The notes under the pieces were generated by a model, which had not been told where the DNA came from, made no database searches, and saw only the letters and a program-made list of their open reading frames with translations. Below, in pieces: positions 57,901-64,000 of a stretch of 64,000 nt of DNA; positions within the stretch are counted from its first letter, which is position 1, and the number at the start of each line of letters is the position of its first letter. Source of the stretch: Phoronis australis. Lineage: Eukaryota > Phoronida > Phoronidae. The stretch covers positions 799,552 to 863,551 of the forward strand of contig NMRA01000045.1 in the NCBI GenBank assembly GCA_002633005.1, written 5' to 3'. Both the position numbers and the translations under genes were made by a program.

Positions 57901-60900
57901 CATATTCGTAGGGAATCTGGTCATTAAAAAAGCACCCATCTGAGTCGTGTGTACTGTTATCTCCACTACATAATTTCCTCTCCTGTTTTTAGGGGATTTT
58001 AGCTACGATTTGTTAGAAAGCAACACTTACCAAAGTGTTGTTAATTCTAAGATATCCATGTCTATCAAATTTTGACATTTAGCACAACGTTTGCTGCTTC
58101 ATGCGGGATTAGTTTCCAGTCATAGACAACGATATTGGAGAAAAGAAATTACCAAATCAGCTACACTAGTAGTTTTCAAGGTATCGATAGAAAGATCAAG
58201 TACCAGAGTTTTGCATATCAGCACCCAGGTACTTAGTTTTTACCCAGAAGTTATTCCAAACTGGCATTTATTCAACAATGCCTGTTTCACAAACCTGATG
58301 ATCACTTATTGTTGACTGTTGTTACCAACTGCAAAGTATGTTTGATAAATTTTTATAAATAAAAATTATTTTGAATAGTGTTCGGTTCACTTGACAACCA
58401 TATCCAGGCAAAGTCAGGACTGGCTTCTGCACGCTGTATACAATTTTAAAACAATTATGTCACTCAGGATTTTAACGGTTGCAACAAAGCTACTCATTTA
58501 TTTCTATGCATTATGTTAACATTAGTTAACAATAGATCCTAGACTATCCAGTAAAACAGTGAATTGTGGTTATTCTTTCAATTAGTCTTGAATTACCTCC
58601 CCTGCCACTTATTTGAGACCCGTCGCTCATTTAACAATCATATGATTTTTTAACTGGCTTTTACCCAGTGCTAATTCGTTACCGGTTCTTATTAAAGGAC
58701 CAGCATTAATACGCGACATTAGGGTACTAGGAACTGGTGCCCAACCCTGTTGATGCAGACATGACCAAACAACTGATTGAACAATATTTTACTGGTTTGT
58801 TCAACAAAAGTCATAAAATGCCATTGAAAGCTACAGGAAAGGATTGTGAAAGTTTGTTCAAATGGAAGTTGATCTGGTACAACACTAAGAACGGATCCAG
58901 CAGGTGGGAGGGGGTTGGTGAAAATAACCCAACATCGAGGGAAGTCCAATGACAAAAATGAAAACAAACGTGCAGCAAATTAAACTGAATATGTTTGTGA
59001 TGAGACGATGCATGGCAAAAAAAAAATGATGGAGGAGACATATTTTCTGTCTAGTCTATACAGTAACGACATCAGGGAAACAACAGGGAAATAATTCTAA
59101 TAACATAAAATAACAACAAATGGATACCATGCATTTTGTTATTGTACTTACTACTTCTCTTTGGACTTGAAGAAATAAAGGAAAAAACAGTTTGAGGTCA
59201 CATTCCACACGGTGAACTCAATATAATACAGATACTTCTCCAAGAAAAAATTCAAGAGTTTCTGGGCTGTTTCATAAATTGTAGTTCTACTACTCAAACT
59301 TAGATCATTTACAAACCCATTTTATCAGAGTTTGAGAACATCCATTTGGTCAGTAATGACAATACTTCTATAGCACTTCCGTTACTCTTAAATTCTTTTG
59401 AAATCAGCTCATTAGCAAATGTACTCCATGCCAACTTTCATTCGTTCCGACAATTAAAACCCACCTTGAAGTAAACACCAGGCCGAAACACTCCTATTAA
59501 GCGCTGCTATAAATACCTACTCATACCTCAACTAATGGCTGGGTAATTACCATTGGCAAGACAATTCACCAGACGCGTACCCAGTTTCAGTAGTGTGTGA
59601 CATCGGAAGACGCGAGATACTCAAGAAAATTACGCCCACACTGATCACAACATTTCCGATGAGCAGTGCTGTATCACTGAGCAAACCCCAAGAGAAATGT
59701 GGCTAGTATTTTATTTTCGATTCAGTTACCATGACAACTTTTGTGAAACAGAGCCCAGGCTACTCTTTTTGCCATTTGCCCGCAGATACATTTGGTAATT
59801 CAATCAAGTGTACTATCACAATAATGGCAAAAAGCAATTTCTGGCATTCTAAAGAAAAGCTCTGATCTAAACAACAAAATGGGAAAAGTGCATCAGCCCT
59901 TAAAACTGTAATTGTGTAAACGTGCCCATGGTAGTGTAACAATTCAATCAATGAATTAACGATGTATTTTTAGACAAAATGGTCGCACCCTCAGTCAAAA
60001 TGTGCACTCCGGTGCTTAATTAAACACACTTTATCCAGGGTAACAGCTGCCTAAAACAGCTGATTATGCTTTACATTTCAAGGGTGTTTCTAGTTACATA
60101 TTAAGCTGAAAATGCCATCAGAAGTTAAACATAGGGGGAGATGGTGTAGCCCTGTGGTCCAAGCTTAGGACTCGAAACTTGGAAATCCAAATTGGAACTG
60201 TGGCCACATTACACGTACTCCTTCTTTGGACAGTTTCCAGCTCTTCTGGTATACCGCAGTGCGGCGCACTTACTAATGTTAAATTTCAGAGAAAAATTGA
60301 GAACCTTGTTCTCCTGGGTTCATTACACGCCCAGTACCAGAAACCCATAAACCACTGTTAGGCTGTGCTCAACAAGGGAGGACAGGGCAACATGGCGTCT
60401 GCCGATACGGTAAAAATCCACCACTGCCACGATGAAAAGCTATTAATAAAGAAATGATTTTGCTCAAAGTCAAAATTTTAGAAATAGGCTAAACTGGCCA
60501 TCCCAAATTGAAGAATTCCATTAAAAGGAAAGCGAAGGCTCACCTTAATGTATACACTATGGGGAGTTTTGGGGACACATGTAAATGTTACGCCAGTGCC
60601 TACTTTCGACAATTTTATAAATTTCCAAGTCTGCCTTAGATGTAAAATGCAGTGTCCAAGTTTTTGTGACATCTTATGAACATCACCCAATCTTTGGAAT
60701 TAAAAAAATTCAATTTTAGTTAAAATTTTGTTATCCTAAACTGGAGAATTTTTACAGTACTTTCTGTCAGCCAGAGTTTTATGATGGGTCAGTTAGCAGA
60801 ATACACTCAGTTACAGAGATTGTTGAATATGTGCATTTTGCCATTGTGTTAGAATCTAGGCCGGTTTCTTTGTAAAGTGCAGTGCCTTTGAGTTTTTGTC

Positions 60901-63333
60901 CACCACGTTTGGCAGCGATATGTTCGTATTTAGGTAAGAAAGTGAATAAAAACACAGATATAAAGCCAAAGCAATTTCCAAGATAACAACATTATTTTGT
61001 AAAAATTTTCAACTTAAAAAGACAGAAAATATGTTGAAAAACGGTAAAACTGACATAGCAGAATCAGTTATGTAAGTTGTAAATTTACGTAAGTTTTACA
61101 GCTATTATGCAACACGAAGGAGAAGCAAGAGATAAATTGTGGAGGAACTGTGCAAATTGTATTCACTTACCTTGTTCATTAACCCTATTTCATGTTCCAG
61201 TCTTTGAATTATTAGATCTTTTTCTGATATCGTCTCCTTCAGTTTTTTGTTTTCCTCTTTTTCTTCTTTTAAAAGCTGCAAGTACATTTAAGTAAACAGT
61301 ACAAACAACATACCTGCCGCAAGTCTTCAAGTTAGAAAAACACATATAAATCTGGTTCCAATACAGAAAGTCTCACAAGAAAGAATGAACATGGGTCAAA
61401 CAATAAGTCTTCGTGAAGATTAATCTGTGACAATTCTTTTATTCGTAACGTTGACTTTCACATTTTCATTATTGATATTTTCACATTTTACACATCACAT
61501 TCTACGCACCATATTAGTTTTCACATTACAACACCTAGTTGACTCACCTTATCTAATCCTTTGTTCCTGGCCACTTACTTTGCCTCATGACATCTATAGA
61601 TCATACTTTCACCTAATTTTCACCACATTTTCTACAATTTTTGGCACGTCATTTCAAATCTTTTTCCTATAACCGCTAAGCTTACCTCAAGATAGCAGAA
61701 ATTCATAATTTCATCAAACTTTAACAATTCGCACATCACATTTTTCATATTACATAACTCCATTACATCATTTCAATTCCTTGGTTTCATCATGGTTATG
61801 GTCAACCACGTTTTCATTGCACATCCATATTTCTATCACGTTTTCTACCTTTTTGCATCACATTTTCACATTATTGCACCAAGCTGACTTACCTTCTCCA
61901 ACTCCTTATTCCTAGCAGCTAACTTTGCCTCGTTACTATGGTGATTCACGTCTCCAGCTGCTCTCCTGAATCCCGATGGCGAATGACTTATATGGCCACC
62001 AATTTTGGGAACATTCAGTTCTTTGTATTTCGGGGTATATGCCAGGCGGTGAAACTCGGGTAAGTTATGAGAAGATGGCTTATGATTTTCTTGTAATCTG
62101 TAGTTGATAAAGGAAAGCAATATTATAGTACTACTGCAACAAACAGCAGAAATAAAATTTTGTTTAACTAAATTTGCCAATAAAAATAAAGATTAAGAAA
62201 AATATTAATAATAATTAACCTAAGACCTTGACATTTTCACTCAACCCAATTTAATTGGCTGTTACTCAGCTTCGGCAAATCGGCTGAATTTGAACTTAGG
62301 AACACGAGTTCTTGAAAACGGCTCAGTGGATTTCGCTGAAACTTTCCAAACATAATATTTATTCATCAACCTCAAAAAACGCTGTGAGGATTTTCGATAT
62401 AAAGAACTAGCACTTGCAAAGTGTAACAAAGACGAATAGGACTTCTAATTTTTACAAAAATTCCTTACATTTTGCGACTTGACTTATAGAATCCAAAAGA
62501 AAGGACTAATCGAAAATTCCTAACAGTGTTTTTGAGGTAACTGGTGAAGTTTTCATCTAAGAAAGGTTTCATTAAAATCTACCAAGGGTTATTTTCCTAT
62601 GAATGTACTTTTCTTATAAATGAAATTTTGATTTAAAAAAGGTGCTAACGTAACAATAATAATAACAATAATAATAATGGTACATGAATACAAAATATAT
62701 TTTTATATTCCCTGATCTTTTTTTTCAGAAAATATATACTTTTACTACTTGACAAAGCTTAGTTTTTTGATGTACAAGTTAGAATGGAGGACATTAAATC
62801 ATGTTTGAAATATGATCTTTAAAAAGAAAATTTCAATCTCCTTTTTCTCGCCAATAGAATAAAGAAAGAGAGCCTGCAAGTTTTATGCAAAAGTTTTTTG
62901 TGGAATTTACGGTAATCTCCATGAAAATTTGAGTTTTTTTAGAAAAAATGTAGTCATGTGAATATAACCACATGGGCAATACAAGATTCTGTGATCAAGT
63001 ATTTTTAATATAAACAGTTCAATCTATGGCCCTACTATTATTACTTAAGAAAAGTTACTGACAAAATTTGATGCTTGCTAACGAAGTTAGCCTTTTACTT
63101 AAGTCAATATTTACCTATTGTGTGAATCAATATGTCTAGATGAATCCCGTGTGGTTGTTGTGGATGGGTAGCCTTTAAGACTGTCTTGTGATTGGCCTGC
63201 ACTGTTCAAACGGATGGGTTTGAAAACAGTTTCTGATTGGCCAATAGTTGTCAAGTTGGTTTCCGATTGGCTGACTGTGCTGTCATAATCCTGATTATCC
63301 TCTAAATCTGCCTCCAGATCAGTCTGAGATGGG
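54892..63333 (-). CDS. Coiled-coil protein with PPP1R12-like C-terminal leucine zipper (partial)
   Basis: Four minus-strand exons, 63333-63115, 62097-61893, 61275-61171 and 54993-54892, have GT..AG borders and compatible phases and give about 208 C-terminal residues. The N-terminal part lies beyond the window. Order: an acidic, Ser/Thr-rich linker (QTDLEADLEDNQDYDSTVSQ), a basic-polar linker (LPEFHRLAYTPKYKELNVPK, ISHSPSGFRRA), a coiled coil (LLKEEKEENKKLKETISEKD, LIIQRLEHEIGLMNK) and a final zipper (DLDELDDENERLHGENKALL, RVVSQVSS). The end fits the MYPT tail [20 protein letters not shown], where PPP1R12 proteins bind cGMP-dependent kinase through a leucine zipper. If so, this would be a myosin phosphatase targeting subunit or relative. 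The fit covers only about 30 residues and coiled coils converge, so the family is tentative; the exon structure is solid. The 1.24-kb duplication lies in the last intron. Confidence 0.6.
55093..56332 (+). repeat. 1.24-kb direct duplication, left copy
   Basis: Near-identical to 56334-57572 (scattered single-base differences such as ACCCACAATA against ACCCACGATA). Starts AGTGCATTATGAATGACACA and ends AAATAAATTTGAGAT. Contains a minus copy of repeat family E. Confidence 0.95.
55670..55960 (-). repeat. Dispersed repeat family E, minus copy
   Basis: Inverted match to 46560-46850. It lies within the left copy of the 1.24-kb duplication; the frame 55564-55977 across it is not supported as a gene. 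Confidence 0.75.
56333..56333. other. Single N at duplication junction
   Basis: The unknown base lies exactly between the two 1.24-kb copies. Confidence 0.95.
56334..57572 (+). repeat. 1.24-kb direct duplication, right copy
   Basis: Second copy of 55093-56332; carries family E again at 56905-57200. Sequence after 57572 is unique. Confidence 0.95.
57645..57960 (+). repeat. Dispersed repeat family A, copy 3
   Basis: GAAAAAGTCGCCCTGTTGTT, AAAAAGTGATCCCTTACATA and ATTCGTAGGGAATCTGGTC followed by GCACCCATCTGAG match the order of words in the copies at 6690 and 24365. Confidence 0.45.
57965..61165. other. Intron of the minus-strand gene, nothing further recognised
   Basis: No supported exon. The opposed frames at 58719-59041 overlap each other on both strands and are unlikely to be coding. 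A weak tRNA-like A-box phrase lies near 60143. Confidence 0.45.
61171..61275 (-). CDS. Coiled-coil gene, coiled-coil exon
   Basis: 105 bp, exactly five heptads, phase 0 at both ends; acceptor GTACTTGCAG, donor AAG|GTAAGT. Encodes LLKEEKEENKKLKETISEKD then LIIQRLEHEIGLMNK. Confidence 0.75.
61518..61591 (-). pseudogene. Decayed duplicate of an exon-intron junction
   Basis: 74 bp align without gaps to 61863-61936, the 3' end of the 61893-62097 exon and its donor, at roughly 77% identity. The copy keeps a good donor (AAG|GTGAGT) but reads EAK-stop-VARNKGLDK instead of EAKLAARNKELEK because TTA became TAA. An exon duplication inside the intron that has lost coding ability, unless it is used from an acceptor after the stop. 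Confidence 0.6.
61893..62097 (-). CDS. Coiled-coil gene, linker exon
   Basis: 205 bp between acceptor ATCAACTACAG and donor AAG|GTAAGT. Takes one base to complete the AG|A arginine codon from the previous exon and ends in phase 0 with AKLAARNKELEK. Confidence 0.7.
62190..63110. other. Intron of the minus-strand gene, AT-rich
   Basis: Contains an AAT/AAC microsatellite (about 62651-62679). No other feature seen. Confidence 0.5.
63115..63333 (-). CDS. Coiled-coil gene, acidic Ser/Thr-rich exon
   Basis: 219 bp between acceptor ATGTATTGCAG and donor ATAG|GTAAAT. Encodes PSQTDLEADLEDNQDYDSTV and a stretch with three related SQSET/GQSET/GQSQD words. One base of a split codon leads, two trail. Confidence 0.65.
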
Positions 63334-63694
63334 CTGCAATACATACATGGCAAGCATAAATAGGGTTTCCCTTGCGCCATTGATCACCAAATATGTCAGA
63401 GTTCTCCTTACATGAAATCAAACATGGCAATGCAACATGTTTGAAAAGATCTGCACCATGTTTGGGGAATCAGGTATAACCAACAGCCCGTGTGTGAATT
63501 CCGTACGTGTTTAAATTGGCAGGAGATAACCCATAAGAATGAAATGGTGAATATAAAGTACTCAGGCTTAAATAATACATGTTAAGAGGCATGCAATACC
63601 AGGATTAAAGATGTCACTTTGTGTTGAGAGTTTCCGCAACACAAAACTTACTGTGCCCAATGACCGTTAAGTCAGGCTAAATTGCCGCAGAGTG

Positions 63695-63770
63695 ACCCAA
63701 ATAAGTGAGGGACAAAATATTATTACTACAAATAATTTTGGGTGTGCGAGATTAGGTGAGTGTGCGCAAT
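63695..63770 (+). repeat. Dispersed repeat family D, copy 2
   Basis: CCCAAATAAGTGAGGGACAA, CAAATAATTTTGGGTGTGCG and TAGGTGAGTGTGCGC match 40990-41100. Confidence 0.6.
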
Positions 63771-64000
63771 AACGTGATGCACGAACTGGCACCATGTTTT
63801 GATTTTTGCAAACGGAGAACCCTGTATGCATACAGTTAAAATGTAGACAGGAGGGCTGCCTTTTGGGACGCACCACAGATGCTTGGATCACACAGCTGGG
63901 CTCTATGCATTGATCGCCTGATGAGAGCTATTTTTACACGGGGAAACAGTTGTCACAATGTGAGTTGTCACGGAGCAACTTGTTCTACTTAAGTCGCATT

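Noticed and set aside
60140-60210. tRNA-Ser-like sequence
   Set aside because: GTGTAGCCCTGTGGTCCAAG resembles an A box, but the B box is poor and the stems do not pair.

Overview
The window looks like nuclear DNA from an animal, most plausibly an invertebrate deuterostome. It is AT-rich, its coding sequence is split into short exons with GT..AG borders, it carries several small non-autonomous DNA transposons, and it encodes an achaete-scute bHLH protein and an AKIP1-type protein. No bacterial operon, rRNA or CRISPR array is present. The species cannot be fixed from sequence alone.

Layout. 1-10.6 kb is gene-poor: a broken THAP zinc-finger module (1.24-1.48 kb), an orphan promoter-like ETS/YY1 site pair (5.9 kb), a dispersed repeat (6.7-7.3 kb), a TTAA-flanked MITE (7.3-7.6 kb) and a hairpin (7.7-7.8 kb). 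The clearest gene is an intronless achaete-scute (ASCL1/2-type) gene on the minus strand at 10646-11287, with a TATA box and E-boxes just upstream. 11.4-34 kb is a gene desert with a 29-bp minisatellite (18 units), CAT/CAC and CAA microsatellites, a GC-rich 22-bp minisatellite, a tRNA-like SINE fragment and a large TA-flanked inverted-repeat element (30.0-30.8 kb).

34-40 kb holds exon-like segments on both strands that I cannot name. 41.75-50.73 kb carries four phase-compatible plus-strand exons of an AKIP1 (A-kinase interacting protein 1) homologue; its first exon was not found. 54.9-63.3 kb carries four phase-compatible minus-strand exons forming the C-terminal part of a coiled-coil protein whose last about 30 residues resemble the leucine zipper of the PPP1R12 (myosin phosphatase targeting) family.

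Two points matter for any user. First, ASCL and AKIP1 lie about 30 kb apart here and are also close neighbours (ASCL3, AKIP1) on human 11p15.4, suggesting an old linkage. Second, two direct duplications of about 1.05 kb and 1.24 kb each abut exactly at a single N (45498 and 56333), so they are probably unmerged haplotypes or contig overlaps rather than real tandem duplications.
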